NCBI GenBank assembly: GCA_004297775.1
Contig: SCUE01000012.1
Coordinates: forward strand, 238,979-302,978
Reading direction: 5' to 3'
DNA: 64,000 nucleotides
Source of the DNA: Chloroflexota bacterium
GTDB lineage: Bacteria; Chloroflexota; UBA6077; FW602-bin22
Shown here piece after piece: positions 52,183 through 64,000 of this stretch; positions within the stretch are counted from its first letter, which is position 1; each line of letters begins with the position of its first letter. A program made the position numbers and the translations under genes. The notes under the pieces are model-generated. The model saw nothing but the letters and a program-made list of their open reading frames with translations, was not told the origin of the DNA and searched no databases.

Positions 52183-53246
52183 AGGGACTGATTCTCAGCG
52201 GTGGCAAGGGGACCCGCCTACGCCCAATCACATACACCGGTGCGAAGCAACTGGTCCCGGTCGCGAACAAGCCGATCCTGTTCTACGTGATCGAGGATCT
52301 CGTCACGGCCGGAATCGACGATATCGGTATCGTCGTCGGCGATACGGGCGATCAGATCCGCCAGGCTGTCGGCGATGGATCCCGGTGGAACGTTCGAGTG
52401 ACCTACGTGCAGCAGTCGCGGCCGGGTGGCCTGGCGCACGCCGTCAAGGAGAGCCGTGAGTTCCTGGGGAATGAACGGTTCATCCTCTGCCTGGGTGACA
52501 ACGTGACCGAGGGCGGCGTTTCGGAGCTCGTCTCCGAGTTCGCGACTGGCTCGATGAACTGTTCCATCGTGCTGACCGAGGTGAAGGATCCGTCCGGCTT
52601 CGGCGTCGCGATTCTCGAAGGAGACCGCGTCGCTCGTCTCGTCGAGAAGCCGCGCGAGCCGATCAGCAATCTCGCCCTCGTTGGCATCTACCTGTTCGAT
52701 CGGAACGTCTGGGAGGCAATCGATTCGCTGAGGCCGTCATTCCGCGGCGAACTCGAAATCACGGACGCGATTCAATACCTGGTCCAGAACGGATTCGACG
52801 TTCGGCCGCACATCCATCGCGGGTGGTGGCTGGATACCGGCAAGAAGGACGATGTCCTCGAGGCCAATCGCATCCTACTCGAACTCATCCCGCCGGCCAT
52901 CCACGGATACGTCGATGGCGGATCGCTGCTGGCCGGGCGAGTCGTCGTGGGAGCGGATGCCCGGATCATCAACAGCGTCATTCGGGGCCCGGTTGCGATC
53001 GGCGAACGCACCGTGGTCGAGAACGCGTACATCGGCCCATTCACGGCGATCGCCGATGACTGCGTCGTGCGCGAGTCCGAGATCGAGCACTCGATCGTCA
53101 TGGAGCACTGTCACATCGAGGGCGTGCGCGGCCGCATCGAGTCCAGCCTGATCGGCCGCGACGTCGAGATTCGGCGTGCGCCGGAGCGCCCCAGCGCGCA
53201 TCGTCTGACCCTGGGCGACCATAGCCGTGTCGAGGTTCAACAGTGA
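52179..53246 (+). CDS. rmlA: Glucose-1-phosphate thymidylyltransferase, long form
   Basis: The 355-residue protein makes dTDP-glucose from dTTP and glucose-1-phosphate. The N-terminal nucleotidyltransferase domain begins LILSGGKGTRLRPIT and contains PVANKPILFYVIEDL and the product-binding GWWLDTG. A C-terminal left-handed beta-helix of hexapeptide type (SVIRGPVAIGERTVVENA) follows, as in the long form seen in Actinobacteria and some archaea. It overlaps the CpsD-like gene by ATGA and is coupled to rmlB in the same way. Confidence 0.9.
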   Translation: MKGLILSGGKGTRLRPITYTGAKQLVPVANKPILFYVIEDLVTAGIDDIGIVVGDTGDQIRQAVGDGSRWNVRVTYVQQSRPGGLAHAVKESREFLGNERFILCLGDNVTEGGVSELVSEFATGSMNCSIVLTEVKDPSGFGVAILEGDRVARLVEKPREPISNLALVGIYLFDRNVWEAIDSLRPSFRGELEITDAIQYLVQNGFDVRPHIHRGWWLDTGKKDDVLEANRILLELIPPAIHGYVDGGSLLAGRVVVGADARIINSVIRGPVAIGERTVVENAYIGPFTAIADDCVVRESEIEHSIVMEHCHIEGVRGRIESSLIGRDVEIRRAPERPSAHRLTLGDHSRVEVQQ

Positions 53247-54262
53247 AGCGACTCTTCGTAACCGGCGCGGCCGGATTCATCGGCAGCAATCTCGTACGTC
53301 ATCTCCTCGCCGACGATCGCGATGTCTCCATCACGATTCTGGACAAGCTCACCTACGCTGGGCGGCGGGAGACGATGCGCGATTTTCTCGATGATCCGCG
53401 CGTGCGCTTCGTCGAGGGTGATATATGCGATGCGTCGCTGGTCGAGGAACTGGTCCAGGGCGCCGATGCGATCGTCAACGTCGCGGCGGAATCGCACGTC
53501 GATCGGTCGATCCTCGGTCCGGCCGCGTTCGTGCAAACAAATATCGTCGGTACGTTCGTCCTGCTCGAGGCGGCGCGCAAGGCTGGAGTTGGGCGTTTCC
53601 TTCAGGTATCGACCGACGAGGTGTACGGGTCGATTGCCAGCGGGACGACCGACGAGAGTTTCCCGCTCGATCCGCGCAATCCGTACGCCGCCACCAAGGC
53701 CGGGGCCGAGTTGCTCGCGCGCTCTTACTTCACGACCTACAAACTTCCGGTCGTCATCACCCGTGGCGCGAACAACTATGGACCGTTCCAGTTCATCGAG
53801 AAGGCGATTCCGCTCTTCACGACCAACGCGATCGACCGACAGCCTTTGCCTGTGTATGGCGACGGCCGGCAAGAGCGTCATTGGATGCACGTGCTCGATC
53901 ACTGCGCTGGCATCGACCTGGTCCTGCGCGAGGGCATCGCCGGAGAGATCTACAACATTGGGACGGACGACCATCGCCCGAATATGTACGTCGTCGAGCA
54001 GATCCTGGCCGCGCTCGATCGACCGCGCGACCTGATTCGACACGTGTCGGACCGACCCGGCCACGATATCCGGTATTCGCTCGATTCGTCGAAAGTACGC
54101 GCGCTCGGCTGGGAGCCGACCCGTTCGTTCGAGTCCGGTCTCGAGGCGACGGTCCGGTGGTACGAAGAGAACGAGTGGTGGTGGAGGCCGATCAAGAGCG
54201 GCGAGTACGCCCGGTACTACGAGCAGAACTACGCCTGGCGCGCTACCGCCGGGAGTCGATAA
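53243..54262 (+). CDS. rmlB: dTDP-glucose 4,6-dehydratase
   Basis: The 339-residue extended SDR enzyme has the NAD-binding TGAAGFIGSNLVRHLL, the catalytic YAATK (Tyr and Lys) and the sequence AAESHVDRS. It converts dTDP-glucose to dTDP-4-keto-6-deoxyglucose. rmlC and rmlD are absent, so the branch to rhamnose or another deoxysugar is completed elsewhere. It starts at GTG 53243, overlapping rmlA by 4 bp, and overlaps the convergent MeaB gene by 20 bp. Confidence 0.93.
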   Translation: MKRLFVTGAAGFIGSNLVRHLLADDRDVSITILDKLTYAGRRETMRDFLDDPRVRFVEGDICDASLVEELVQGADAIVNVAAESHVDRSILGPAAFVQTNIVGTFVLLEAARKAGVGRFLQVSTDEVYGSIASGTTDESFPLDPRNPYAATKAGAELLARSYFTTYKLPVVITRGANNYGPFQFIEKAIPLFTTNAIDRQPLPVYGDGRQERHWMHVLDHCAGIDLVLREGIAGEIYNIGTDDHRPNMYVVEQILAALDRPRDLIRHVSDRPGHDIRYSLDSSKVRALGWEPTRSFESGLEATVRWYEENEWWWRPIKSGEYARYYEQNYAWRATAGSR

Positions 54263-55169
54263 GCCACTCACGCGCGATCTGGCGCGCGTGGCCCGGTTCG
54301 GCATCGATCCGCGCCTGAAGTCTCGCCAGCGTCGGACCGTCGAGCGTTTCGATCGCCAATTTCGCCGCTTCGTCGGCCACGAGCGCGCGCAATTGCGCGG
54401 CCGGGATCGATTCGCGGCGCGCGTTCGGCCTGGGTGGCTCGAGCAGTCGGTCGAGCAGGTCGGCGATGCCTTCGCCGGTGTAAGCCGACACGCGCACGAC
54501 CGAGCGCTCGATGCCGGTACTCTGCGCTTCATCGCGCGCGTTGGCTGTCAGTATCGCCACGGACGCGTCCGCGCCAGGAATGTCGGACTTTGCTACTACG
54601 ATGATGTCGGCGTGTTCGCGCACGCCCGACTTGAGCGCCTGGACATCGTCGCCCAGATTTGGCGCCTCGACCAGCACCAGGGTATCGACCAGACTTGCCA
54701 GATCGATCTGGTCCTGCCCGGCGCCGATCGACTCAACAAAGATCGCGTCGAATCCGGCGGCTCGAAGCACCGCCAGCGCCGACGCGGTTGACCGGCTGAT
54801 GCCGCCCGCATTGCCGCGCGCGGCCACGCTGCGAACGAACACGCCGGAATCGGCGTGATACTCCTCCATACGCACGCGGTCGCCGAGAAGGGCGCCGCCG
54901 CCGATCACACTGGCCGGATCCATCGCCAGAACCGCGACCGTCAGACCACGCTCGCGCGTCGCGCCGATCAAGGCGGCGATGAGCGTGCTCTTGCCGGCGC
55001 CGCCAGCGCCGGTGAAGCCGACGATTCGCGATCGGATCGTGGAGAGTGGCAGCGCCTGGCAGAGCGCATCGCCGGCCGCGCCGCCTCGATCGACGATCGA
55101 GAGCGCCCGCGCCAGCGCGCGACGGTCGCCGTCGACCAGGGCCGCGACGAGTGCCGAGGGGTCAGCCAT
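54243..55169 (-). CDS. MeaB/ArgK-type GTPase (methylmalonyl-CoA mutase chaperone)
   Basis: The 308-residue G3E-family GTPase has P-loop [12 protein letters not shown], switch [18 protein letters not shown], the [11 protein letters not shown] region and the [10 protein letters not shown] base-recognition motif. MeaB guards and reactivates the B12 enzyme methylmalonyl-CoA mutase. The frame can be extended upstream but ATG 55169, overlapping the mutase small-subunit stop, is the sensible start. It is the last gene of the propionate operon. Confidence 0.9.
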   Translation of the reverse strand: MADPSALVAALVDGDRRALARALSIVDRGGAAGDALCQALPLSTIRSRIVGFTGAGGAGKSTLIAALIGATRERGLTVAVLAMDPASVIGGGALLGDRVRMEEYHADSGVFVRSVAARGNAGGISRSTASALAVLRAAGFDAIFVESIGAGQDQIDLASLVDTLVLVEAPNLGDDVQALKSGVREHADIIVVAKSDIPGADASVAILTANARDEAQSTGIERSVVRVSAYTGEGIADLLDRLLEPPRPNARRESIPAAQLRALVADEAAKLAIETLDGPTLARLQARIDAEPGHARQIAREWLIDSRR

Positions 55170-55563
55170 CGCGGCGAGGAGCGTGACTCTTGACGAATTC
55201 GACAATCGTCGCGAGCGACGCCCCGGGGCCGAATACGGCGCCGACGCCGGCCTCGCGGAGGGTCTTCGCGTCATCGGCTGGCACGATGCCGCCGACGACC
55301 ACGAGTACGTCGGCGAGTCCCCGCTGCCGCAGAAGCTCCATCACACGCGGGACGAGAGTCATGTGCGCGCCGGACAGGACGCTCAGGCCGACGACATCGA
55401 CGTCTTCCTGCATTGCCGCGTCGGCGATCGCCTCGGGCGACTGGCGGATGCCGGTGTAGATGACCTCCATACCGGCGTCGCGGAGCGCGCGGGCGACGAC
55501 CTTGGCGCCGCGATCGTGGCCGTCGAGTCCCGGCTTCGCCACGAGCACGCGAATCGCTGTCAC
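55162..55563 (-). CDS. Methylmalonyl-CoA mutase, B12-binding small subunit
   Basis: This 133-residue cobalamin-binding Rossmann domain carries the DxHxxG motif ([12 protein letters not shown]) whose His ligates cobalt, and the [12 protein letters not shown] loop that holds the nucleotide tail. It starts at GTG 55563, overlapping mce by 4 bp. The mutase is thus made as separate large and small chains, as in many archaea and actinobacteria. Confidence 0.93.
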   Translation of the reverse strand: MTAIRVLVAKPGLDGHDRGAKVVARALRDAGMEVIYTGIRQSPEAIADAAMQEDVDVVGLSVLSGAHMTLVPRVMELLRQRGLADVLVVVGGIVPADDAKTLREAGVGAVFGPGASLATIVEFVKSHAPRRDG

Positions 55564-55984
55564 GGGTGGCGCGATCCCTTCTCGTACAACTCGATGAGCA
55601 CGCCGCGACCGCTTCGAGGGTGGATGAAGGCCAGTTTCTCGCGGTGCATGCCGCGCCGTGGCTCGCGGTCGAGCACTTCGTAACCCTCCGAACTCAGACG
55701 GCCGATCTCGGACACGATATCTTCCACTTCGAGGCAGACGTGGTGCATCCCCTCGCCACGCTTCTCCAGATAGCGCGCCACGCCGGTGTCGGCCCGGGTC
55801 GGCTCGATCAGTTCAATCGTCGTGGCGGCCGGGTCGGCGCCGGTCGGACGCAAGAACGTGATGCGAACGCCCTCCTCGGCGTGCTCCACCGACGGTTCGG
55901 CCATCAGAGACGCGACACGCGCGTAGAGCGCGGCGGCGGCGGCGGAATCCGAGGTGATGATGCCGATGTGATCGATGCGGCCGT

Positions 55985-55988
<4 letters not shown>
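55560..55988 (-). CDS. mce: Methylmalonyl-CoA epimerase
   Basis: The 142-residue glyoxalase-fold enzyme interconverts the S and R forms of methylmalonyl-CoA. It has the metal His in RIDHIGI, the mid-domain [10 protein letters not shown] and the final Glu in LIELYE. It lies between the two mutase subunit genes, with 4-bp overlaps on both sides. Confidence 0.93.
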
Positions 55989-57652
<1,664 letters not shown>

Positions 57653-57677
57653 TACGGGGCGAGTATAGGCAGGCCTA

Positions 57678-58190
57678 TCAGGCCGGGCCGAGCGTGACGA
57701 GCGGCGCGCCGTGCTCGACCTTGTCGCCGGGAGAGACGTGGACCACGGTGATGACGCCGTCGCGCGGCGCGCGAATGTCGTTCTCCATCTTCATTGCCGA
57801 CAGGATGACCAACCCTTCACCGCGTGCGACGCGTGCCTGGATCGTCGCCGTCACGGCAATGACGGCTCCCGGCATCGGCGCACGGACGACGATTTCGCCG
57901 GTGTCGGTGGTATTTCGTCGCTGGATCGTCGCCAGACGGCGTTCCCATTCATCCTGAACCGCGATGTGGAAGAGCTGGCCGCCGACAATGATCTCCATAC
58001 CGGCCTCGGTATCCTCGACCATGATCTCGTGGCTGGCGTTGTTGACCATGAGCGAGAAGAACGCTCCTCCGCTGACCGCCGCCAGGTCGAACGTGTATTC
58101 GACGCCATCGATCGTCGCGACGCGCTCGACTGGCGTGTCGGATAGGACGATCTCGACGGTCCGATCCTCGATCGTGACGTAGTACTTCAT
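57678..58190 (-). CDS. Biotin carboxyl carrier protein of propionyl-CoA carboxylase
   Basis: From ATG 58190 the 170-residue protein has an N-terminal beta-rich part ([17 protein letters not shown]) and a C-terminal biotinyl domain with the attachment motif AMKMEN. It is a stand-alone carrier, where many acyl-CoA carboxylases have it fused to the biotin carboxylase. The start overlaps the biotin carboxylase stop (TGATG), so the three carboxylase parts are co-translated. Confidence 0.92.
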   Translation of the reverse strand: MKYYVTIEDRTVEIVLSDTPVERVATIDGVEYTFDLAAVSGGAFFSLMVNNASHEIMVEDTEAGMEIIVGGQLFHIAVQDEWERRLATIQRRNTTDTGEIVVRAPMPGAVIAVTATIQARVARGEGLVILSAMKMENDIRAPRDGVITVVHVSPGDKVEHGAPLVTLGPA

Positions 58191-59701
58191 CACCGCGCCC
58201 ACGATCGGCCGGATAGTTTCCACGGATTGACGCCCACGGCCGCGTCCGACACGGCCGGCGCCTTCTCCTGTCGGCGCTGATGGGCGACAAGGGCCGCGGC
58301 GAGCGCCGCGATCGTCGCGACCTCACCGTTGATGTCGGGCTCGGTGATGACATCTCGTTCGATGAAGCGCGTGTCCATTCTTCCGGCGATGAAGCTGGCC
58401 ATCTCCATGACGCGGTAATGGAACGGAATGGTCGTGCGAATGCCCAACACTCGATATTCACTGAGTGCGCGCCGCATTCGGAGGATCGCCTGGCCGCGAG
58501 TCTCGCCCCAGACGATCAATTTCGCGAGCAGCGGGTCGTAGTAGAGGCTGACATCGAATCCGGCGTAGATGCCACTATCCACACGCACGCCCGGGCCGCT
58601 CGGTTCGCTCAGCATCGTGATCCGGCCGGTCGACGGCATGAAACTGTTGTGCGGATCCTCGGCCGAGACACGACACTCGATCGCCCATCCGTTGAGGGTC
58701 AAATCCTCCTGCTTGTACCGGAGGCGACGACCGGCCGCGATCCGCAGTTGCTCGACGATCAGATCGACGCCGGTGACGAGTTCGGTGACCGGATGCTCGA
58801 CCTGGATGCGAGTGTTGACCTCGAGGAAGTAGAAGTTGCCATCACGGTCGAGCAGAAACTCGACCGTGCCGGCTGACTCGTAGCCGACCGCCCGGGCGGC
58901 TCGCAACGCCGCGTCGCCGAGCCGTGTGCGCAAATCTTCGGTCACGGCCGGAGACGGCGACTCCTCGATCAGCTTCTGGTGACGGCGCTGAATCGAGCAT
59001 TCGCGCTCGCCGAGGTGTACGACGTTGCCGTGTCCATCGGCCAGAATCTGCACTTCGATGTGGCGCACGGCCTCGAGCTGCTTCTCGATGTAGACCGCGC
59101 CATCACCGAACGCGGCCTGGGCTTCGTTCGCCGCCGCGCGGAGCAGCGACCCGAGATCCTCCATACGCGTGACGACGCGCATGCCCTTGCCACCACCGCC
59201 GGCCGAGGCCTTGATGAGAAGCGGGAATCCGATCTTGTTCGCGACGGCGATCGCCTCGTCCAGCGATTCGATGAGGCCGGTCGAGCCGGGAACCACCGGC
59301 ACGCCGTGGTCGACCATCGTCCGTCGGGCCGTCATCTTGTCGCCGAGCGCGCGAATGACGCTCGGCGATGGACCGACGAAGGTGATGCCAGCGTCGCGAC
59401 ATGCCTGGGCGAACTCGGCGCGCTCGGAGAGGAATCCGTAGCCGGGGTGGATCGCGTCGGCGCCGCTCTTGCGGGCCGCGTCGATGATTTTGTCGATCCG
59501 GAGATAGGAATCGCGCGCCGCCGCCGGTCCGATCAGCAGCGCTTCATCGGCGTACCGCACGTGCAACGCCGACCGATCGACCTCGGAGTACACGGCCACA
59601 GTCGGAATGCCAATTTCGCCGCACGCGCGAATGATGCGCACCGCGATCTCGCCACGATTGGCGATGAGGACTTTGCGGATTCGTTCCGGTCGAGTTGCCA
59701 C
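58190..59701 (-). CDS. Biotin carboxylase subunit of an acyl-CoA carboxylase
   Basis: The 503-residue ATP-grasp protein has [20 protein letters not shown], the ATP loop [14 protein letters not shown], and the catalytic [14 protein letters not shown]. It carboxylates biotin on the separate carrier. The start GTG 59701 overlaps the previous stop (TAGTG). A C-terminal extension of about 40 residues follows the core. Together with the carboxyltransferase it most likely acts on propionyl-CoA, given the downstream mutase genes. Confidence 0.94.
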   Translation of the reverse strand: MATRPERIRKVLIANRGEIAVRIIRACGEIGIPTVAVYSEVDRSALHVRYADEALLIGPAAARDSYLRIDKIIDAARKSGADAIHPGYGFLSERAEFAQACRDAGITFVGPSPSVIRALGDKMTARRTMVDHGVPVVPGSTGLIESLDEAIAVANKIGFPLLIKASAGGGGKGMRVVTRMEDLGSLLRAAANEAQAAFGDGAVYIEKQLEAVRHIEVQILADGHGNVVHLGERECSIQRRHQKLIEESPSPAVTEDLRTRLGDAALRAARAVGYESAGTVEFLLDRDGNFYFLEVNTRIQVEHPVTELVTGVDLIVEQLRIAAGRRLRYKQEDLTLNGWAIECRVSAEDPHNSFMPSTGRITMLSEPSGPGVRVDSGIYAGFDVSLYYDPLLAKLIVWGETRGQAILRMRRALSEYRVLGIRTTIPFHYRVMEMASFIAGRMDTRFIERDVITEPDINGEVATIAALAAALVAHQRRQEKAPAVSDAAVGVNPWKLSGRSWAR

Positions 59702-61269
59702 TAGAGCGGAATGTTTCCGTGCTTCTTTGGCGGGTTCGTGTCGCGCTTGTTGCCGAGCATGTCGAGCCCCGCGATGAGTCGCGCCCGCGTCTCGGCCGGT
59801 TCGATGACGTCGTCGACGTACCCACGCGACGCCGCGACGTACGGATTGGCGAAGCGTTCGGCGTACTCGCGAATGAGACGCTGGCGGGTCGCCTCGGCGT
59901 CCTCGGCCGCCTCGATCTCGCGTCGAAAGATGATGTTGACCGCCGCGTCGGGGCCCATGACCGCGATTTCCGCGCTGGGCCACGCATATACCAGATCGCC
60001 CCGAATGTGGCGCGAGTTCATGACGCAGTAGGCGCCGCCGTACGCCTTGCGGGTTATGACGGTGATCTTTGGCACGGTCGCCTCGCAGTAGGCATACAGG
60101 AGTTTGGCGCCATGCCGAATGATGCCGCCGTGCTCCTGCGCGACACCGGGCAGGAACCCCGGGACGTCCTCGAACGTGATGATCGGGATGTTGAAGCAGT
60201 CGCAGAACCGCACGAAGCGCGCGCCCTTGACCGAGGCGTCGATGTCGAGAACGCCCGCCAGCACGTTCGGCTGATTTGCGACGATGCCGATCGAGCGGCC
60301 GGCAAGGCGAGCGAATCCGACCAGGATGTTCGGCGCAAAGTGCTCGTGTACTTCGAAAAACGATCCGTCGTCGACGACTCGGCCGATCACGTCGCGCATG
60401 TCGTAGGGACGATTCGGGTTGTCGGGGATGATGTCGTTCAGCGTGAGATCGGGTGTCGTGACACTCGTTTCAGGCGGCTGCCGCGGCGGATCCTCGACAT
60501 TGTTCCGCGGTAGGTACGAGAGGAGGCGGCGAACGAGATAGAGGGCCTCCTCGTCGTTCTCGGCCGCGAAGTGCGCCACGCCGGACTTGCTGTTGTGCGC
60601 CATCGCGCCGCCCAGCTCCTCGAACGAGACATCTTCGTGGGTGACGGCCTTGATGACATTCGGGCCGGTGATGAACATGTTGCTCGTTTCGCGGACCATG
60701 ACGCAGAAGTCGGTCAGGGCTGGCGAGTACACCGCGCCACCGGCGCACGGCCCCATGATCGCCGAGATCTGGGGTATGACGCCGGACGCCAGCGTGTTAC
60801 GCAGAAAGATCTCCGAGTAGCCGGAGAGCGATACGACACCCTCCTGTATCCGCGCGCCGCCCGAGTCGCAGAGGCCGACAACCGGTGCGCCGTTCTTGAG
60901 CGCCATATCCATGATCTTGCAGATCTTGGCGGCGTGTGTTTCTGACAGCGAGCCGCCAAACACCGTGAAGTCCTGGGCGTAGACAAAGACGAGGCGCCCA
61001 TCGACGCGGCCGAAGCCGGTGACGACGCCATCACCAGGAATGCGCTGGCGGTCGAGACCGAAATCGTCGGACCGATGGACGACGAATGGGTCGAGTTCCT
61101 GGAACGAACCCTGGTCGAGCAGGACTCGCACTCGCTCGTGGGCAGTCAGTTTGTTGCGGGCGTGCTGGGCGTCGACGCGCTCTTGCCCACCACCGAGTTC
61201 GTTCTGCGCGCGACGCTGCCGCAACTGCTCGATGCGCGCTTGCGCCGTGCCGGCGGCTCCATTCGACAA
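59701..61269 (-). CDS. Propionyl-CoA carboxylase, carboxyltransferase (beta) subunit
   Basis: The 522-residue subunit has the paired crotonase-fold carboxyltransferase halves: [14 protein letters not shown] in the first and [36 protein letters not shown] in the second. Start TTG 61269 is supported by AGGAG about 10 nt upstream; GTG 61287 is an alternative, and longer frames run into the thiolase gene. Gene order and operon imply propionyl-CoA rather than acetyl-CoA, but substrate is not decided by the visible motifs. Confidence 0.93.
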   Translation of the reverse strand: MSNGAAGTAQARIEQLRQRRAQNELGGGQERVDAQHARNKLTAHERVRVLLDQGSFQELDPFVVHRSDDFGLDRQRIPGDGVVTGFGRVDGRLVFVYAQDFTVFGGSLSETHAAKICKIMDMALKNGAPVVGLCDSGGARIQEGVVSLSGYSEIFLRNTLASGVIPQISAIMGPCAGGAVYSPALTDFCVMVRETSNMFITGPNVIKAVTHEDVSFEELGGAMAHNSKSGVAHFAAENDEEALYLVRRLLSYLPRNNVEDPPRQPPETSVTTPDLTLNDIIPDNPNRPYDMRDVIGRVVDDGSFFEVHEHFAPNILVGFARLAGRSIGIVANQPNVLAGVLDIDASVKGARFVRFCDCFNIPIITFEDVPGFLPGVAQEHGGIIRHGAKLLYAYCEATVPKITVITRKAYGGAYCVMNSRHIRGDLVYAWPSAEIAVMGPDAAVNIIFRREIEAAEDAEATRQRLIREYAERFANPYVAASRGYVDDVIEPAETRARLIAGLDMLGNKRDTNPPKKHGNIPL

Positions 61270-61366
61270 TGCGACTGCTCTCCTCACGTGGTCGGCGGGA
61301 TCGGGTTTCAGAGACCGCTCGGTTCTCCCTATGACAACACCGGCGCGCCGCAAAGATAACGCGCGA

Positions 61367-62548
61367 TCACACTTCGATTGCCAGCGCGACGGCGCCGCCA
61401 CCGCCCAGGCAGAGGGCACAGAGGCCGAGGCCGCCGCCGCGGGCGCGCAGGGCGTGGACCAGGGTCGTCAGGATGCGCGCTCCCGTCGCGCCAAGAGGAT
61501 GGCCAAGGGCGACCGCGCCGCCGCGCACGTTGAATCGGTCCCAGTCCCAGTTGAGAACGCGGTGATTCGCCAGGACCTGAGCCGAGAATGCTTCGTTGAT
61601 CTCGATCGTCTGGTAGTCGCGCAGAGCGGTCTTCGTTCTCGCCAGCAGCGCCTCGATCGCCAGTGGCGGCGCGGCGAAGATGAGGCCAGGCTCGATCGCG
61701 GCCTGGGCGTAGCCCACGATGCGCGCCAGCGGCTCGGCGCCCAGATCGCGCGCCCGGCGATCGCTCGCCACGACGACCGCCGCCGCGCCATCGCTCAGTG
61801 GCGGCGCGTTGCCAGCCGTGACCGTGCCTTCCGAATTGAAAACCGGACGCAGCCGCGCCAGCGCCGACAAACTCGTGTCCGGACGCGGCGCCTCGTCGAC
61901 GGATATCGCGATCGATCCGTCGCGGCCTGGCACAACGACAGGAACGATCTCACCCCGGAACGCGCCGCTCTCCTGAGCCGCAACGGCCTTGCGATGGCTC
62001 GACAAGGCGAATTCATCCTGTTCCTGCCGGCTGACACCGTGGAGCGCCGCGATTCGCTCGGCGGCGTCGCCCATGTGCTCGTTGCCGTGGCTGCACCACA
62101 GACCATCGGCGATGACCGAATCGATGACCTGCCCGTGTCCGAGCCGGTAGCCGGTGCGCGCCTTCGGCAGGATGTACGGGGCGTTCGACATGCTCTCGGC
62201 GCCGCCGCAGAGGAAGAGGTCGCCATCGTCAGCCCGAATTGCCTGCGCCGCGAGCATGACCGCCTTCAGGCTCGATCCGCAAACCTTGTTGATCGTCGTT
62301 GCGGACACGGATGGCGGCACCCCGGCCGCGAGCGCGATCTGACGCGCCGGGGCCTGCCCGAGTCCGGCCTGGACGACGACGCCGAAAAGAGTTTCGTCGA
62401 TCGTCGCGGGGTCGATGAGCGCGCGTTCGGTCGCCGCCCTCGCCGCGGCGCTGCCGAGGTCGATCGCGCTCCTCGTGGCCAGCGCGCCATTGAAACGGCC
62501 AATCGGCGTTCGTACCGCGCTGAGGATGACCGCTGATCGCTCCGTCAC
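61367..62548 (-). CDS. Acetyl-CoA acetyltransferase (thiolase)
   Basis: The 393-residue thiolase has the nucleophilic Cys in [13 protein letters not shown] (near residue 90), [14 protein letters not shown] and [14 protein letters not shown], and the second Cys in [15 protein letters not shown]. It makes or cleaves acetoacetyl-CoA or longer 3-ketoacyl-CoA. It is the first gene of the minus-strand propionate operon; cleavage of odd-chain acyl-CoA would yield propionyl-CoA. GTG 62548 has TACGAT 7 nt upstream and appears leaderless. Confidence 0.93.
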   Translation of the reverse strand: MTERSAVILSAVRTPIGRFNGALATRSAIDLGSAAARAATERALIDPATIDETLFGVVVQAGLGQAPARQIALAAGVPPSVSATTINKVCGSSLKAVMLAAQAIRADDGDLFLCGGAESMSNAPYILPKARTGYRLGHGQVIDSVIADGLWCSHGNEHMGDAAERIAALHGVSRQEQDEFALSSHRKAVAAQESGAFRGEIVPVVVPGRDGSIAISVDEAPRPDTSLSALARLRPVFNSEGTVTAGNAPPLSDGAAAVVVASDRRARDLGAEPLARIVGYAQAAIEPGLIFAAPPLAIEALLARTKTALRDYQTIEINEAFSAQVLANHRVLNWDWDRFNVRGGAVALGHPLGATGARILTTLVHALRARGGGLGLCALCLGGGGAVALAIEV

Positions 62549-62555
62549 AGGCGTG

Positions 62556-62561
62556 ATCGTA
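62556..62561 (-). promoter_or_regulatory. -10 box TACGAT of the propionate operon
   Basis: On the minus strand TACGAT lies 7 nt before the thiolase GTG. No Shine-Dalgarno sequence precedes that codon, so the operon probably starts with a leaderless message. Confidence 0.45.
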
Positions 62562-62611
62562 GCCGACCGGATCGAGCGTGAACCCGCGTTACGGGATTTC
62601 CTACGCCGCGA

Positions 62612-63658
62612 TCAGTCCGTGAACGCTTGCGTGAACAGCATTCCCGTGCCCTCGACCAGCATGGCACCGATGCCGATTCGCCGGAACGTCGGCGACAGGA
62701 TGTTGCGTCGATGCTCGGGACTGTTCATGAGTCCGCGGTGGGCCGACTCGGCGGTCGGCGCGAGGGCCAGGTTCTCACCCGCGATCGTGAATCGGACACC
62801 GGAACGCACCAGGCGGTCGAATGGCGATCCGCTGATCGGTGATTGGTGGGCGAAGTATCCGAGTCGGGCCATTTCGAGCCCGTGGTCGCGCGCGGCGAGC
62901 GTGAGCCGATCGTCGAAGACGAGCGGCGTCAGTCCGCCGCTGGCCCGCTCCCGGTTCACGAGCGACACCATGTCCAATTCGGCCTCCGGATCGAGAGTCG
63001 CCCGCGCCCCGGCGACGAGAGCGGGCGCTGCCTGCCCGGACAACTGCGCCCGCGGCGGTGGCGCGAGGACGGTGTTTCCGAGCGATATGCGCGTCACGAT
63101 GGCGCCGAGGTCCGGCGCGACCATACGGCCGAGAGGCACGAGGCGCTCGGCAATTGGCGATTGGTCGATCGACCGCGCGATCTCGGTCGCGAGCGGCAGC
63201 GCCGACAGGGCGATCAACGCAACCGCCGACAGAAGCGCGCCGCGGGCGAATCCCATGGGCACGCCGAGCAGACCATCAACGAATCGAAACGCCCCGACCC
63301 GGCGCATCGGGTAGACAAACGTCGAGTCGACGACTCGGGCCGCGAGGGAGCCGAGGAGGGCGACGACCCCGCCAACCGCCGTGAGGGCGATGAACGGCGC
63401 GAACGTGCCAAGACTCGGCGCAACGGATTCGATGGCATCGGTCCCCGCGCCGTGGAGCGCGACCGCGAGGGATAGTCCGACGACGAGGGTGCCGAGGTCG
63501 ATCGCGCCGAGGAGCACTCCGCGTCGCGCGCCATCGAGCGCAAATACGCCGAGCGTAATCAAGAGAACGTAGTCAATTGCCCCAAGCAGCCGGAGCTCGG
63601 GGACGGACGCAATCAGCGTCGCAAGGGCATCCTCGAGAAACGAGAAAGGGCCGAGCAT
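62612..63658 (-). CDS. CvpA-like membrane domain fused to an extracellular CAP (SCP/PR1) domain
   Basis: The 348-residue protein has about four helices in residues 30-180, matching CvpA (AIDYVLLITLGVFALDGARRGVLLGA). A linker follows, then a CAP domain at about 220-348: LVNRERASGGLTPLVFDDRLTLAARDHGLEMA, the HQSP His motif, GENLA, and NSPEHRRNIL with the second His. CAP domains are extracellular; the fusion would tether it to the membrane. Function is unknown. It starts 23 bp after rpmG on the same strand and is probably co-transcribed with it. Confidence 0.82.
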   Translation of the reverse strand: MLGPFSFLEDALATLIASVPELRLLGAIDYVLLITLGVFALDGARRGVLLGAIDLGTLVVGLSLAVALHGAGTDAIESVAPSLGTFAPFIALTAVGGVVALLGSLAARVVDSTFVYPMRRVGAFRFVDGLLGVPMGFARGALLSAVALIALSALPLATEIARSIDQSPIAERLVPLGRMVAPDLGAIVTRISLGNTVLAPPPRAQLSGQAAPALVAGARATLDPEAELDMVSLVNRERASGGLTPLVFDDRLTLAARDHGLEMARLGYFAHQSPISGSPFDRLVRSGVRFTIAGENLALAPTAESAHRGLMNSPEHRRNILSPTFRRIGIGAMLVEGTGMLFTQAFTD

Positions 63659-63681
63659 CTACGGCTCGGCCCGCACGCGCG

Positions 63682-63852
63682 CTAGCGTGTTTCCCGGTGT
63701 GCCCGATGCTCGCGGCACCGCGGACAGTACTTCTTCAACTCGAGCCGGTCCGGGTCGTTCCGGCGGTTCTTCGTCGTCGTGTAGTTGCGTTCTTTGCATT
63801 CGCCACAGGCGAGGGTGATGATGATGCGGGCTTCGCCCTTCTTCTTGGCCAC
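63682..63852 (-). CDS. rpmG: 50S ribosomal protein L33
   Basis: A 56-residue protein from GTG 63852: [24 protein letters not shown], then [21 protein letters not shown]. It has both CxxC pairs, so it is the zinc-binding form. It lies 29 bp downstream of tuf, as in many bacteria, but here the secE-nusG genes that normally follow are 46 kb away. Confidence 0.92.
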   Translation of the reverse strand: MAKKKGEARIIITLACGECKERNYTTTKNRRNDPDRLELKKYCPRCREHRAHRETR

Positions 63853-63881
63853 TGACGTGTTACCTCTGTTTCTGGCTCAAA

Positions 63882-64000
63882 CTACGCGATGATGTCGGAG
63901 ATAACGCCGGCGCCGACAGTGCGGCCGCCTTCGCGGATGGCGAAGCGGAGGCCCTGCTCGCAGGCGACGGGCTCGATGAGGGTAATGGTCATCTGGATGT
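63882..64000 (-). CDS. tuf: Elongation factor Tu, C-terminal end (runs off the window)
   Basis: The 39 visible codons read [35 protein letters not shown], the domain III end of EF-Tu. The stop is TAG at 63882-63884. The rest of the gene lies beyond base 64000. No tRNA-Trp is present between tuf and rpmG. Confidence 0.95.
   Translation of the reverse strand, partial: IQMTITLIEPVACEQGLRFAIREGGRTVGAGVISDIIA

Overview
This window is high-GC, gene-dense bacterial chromosome that most likely comes from a Chloroflexota member (Thermomicrobia-like or a related lineage). The supporting signs are two adjacent DUF2298 ('YYY') membrane glycosyltransferase-type genes, a DUF3090 protein, a CvpA-CAP fusion, heavy use of GTG/TTG starts, and many start codons preceded not by a Shine-Dalgarno sequence but by a -10-like TANNNT box 6-8 nt upstream, a leaderless-mRNA signature. 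No tRNA, rRNA or CRISPR array was seen. The lineage is an inference from gene content, not from a marker-gene comparison.

Layout. 1-5.4 kb (minus): one partial and one giant DUF2298/GT-C membrane protein. 5.5-9.6 kb (plus): acidic small protein, polyprenyl diphosphate synthase, a receiver-like/LysM envelope protein and a coiled-coil protein. 9.6-17.1 kb: hemW, prfB with its programmed +1 frameshift, an HELAH metalloprotease, a flavin reductase, an orphan hisH, DUF3090, a YggX-like protein and an Excalibur lipoprotein. 17.1-20.5 kb (plus): secE-nusG-rplK-rplA, an L10 leader, rplJ-rplL. This block is not followed by rpoB, and its usual partners tuf and rpmG lie at the far right end of the window on the other strand. 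20.5-24.3 kb (minus): cdd, corC, ispE, rsmA and the small SRP RNA. 24.4-32.7 kb: an AbrB antitoxin with a broken VapC, a MobA-like enzyme, cca, an orphan sugar-ABC ATPase, an ABC-2 exporter, a D,D-carboxypeptidase and rluB. 32.6-37.8 kb: pcrA/uvrD, a zinc-finger membrane peptide, a Xaa-Pro peptidase, a BNR-repeat protein and a MoaD-like protein.

37.7-48.3 kb is the most accessory-looking part. SbcC-SbcD (minus) are followed by a small membrane protein, an IS3-type transposase fragment, an AAA-ATPase/subtilase pair that matches the IetAS anti-phage architecture, a MntA nucleotidyltransferase whose HepT partner survives only as two out-of-frame fragments, and a HerA-like ATPase with a small HAS-barrel-like partner. 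I read this as a defence insertion next to DNA-end-processing genes.

48.4-54.3 kb (plus) is an envelope polysaccharide operon: YfhO-like membrane protein, Wzz-like protein, CpsD-like ATPase with a degenerate P-loop, RmlA and RmlB. 54.2-62.5 kb (minus) is a complete propionyl-CoA to succinyl-CoA module (thiolase, carboxyltransferase, biotin carboxylase, biotin carrier, mutase large subunit, epimerase, mutase B12 subunit, MeaB chaperone), nearly every junction overlapping by 1-8 nt. The window closes with a CvpA-CAP fusion, rpmG and the 3' end of tuf.
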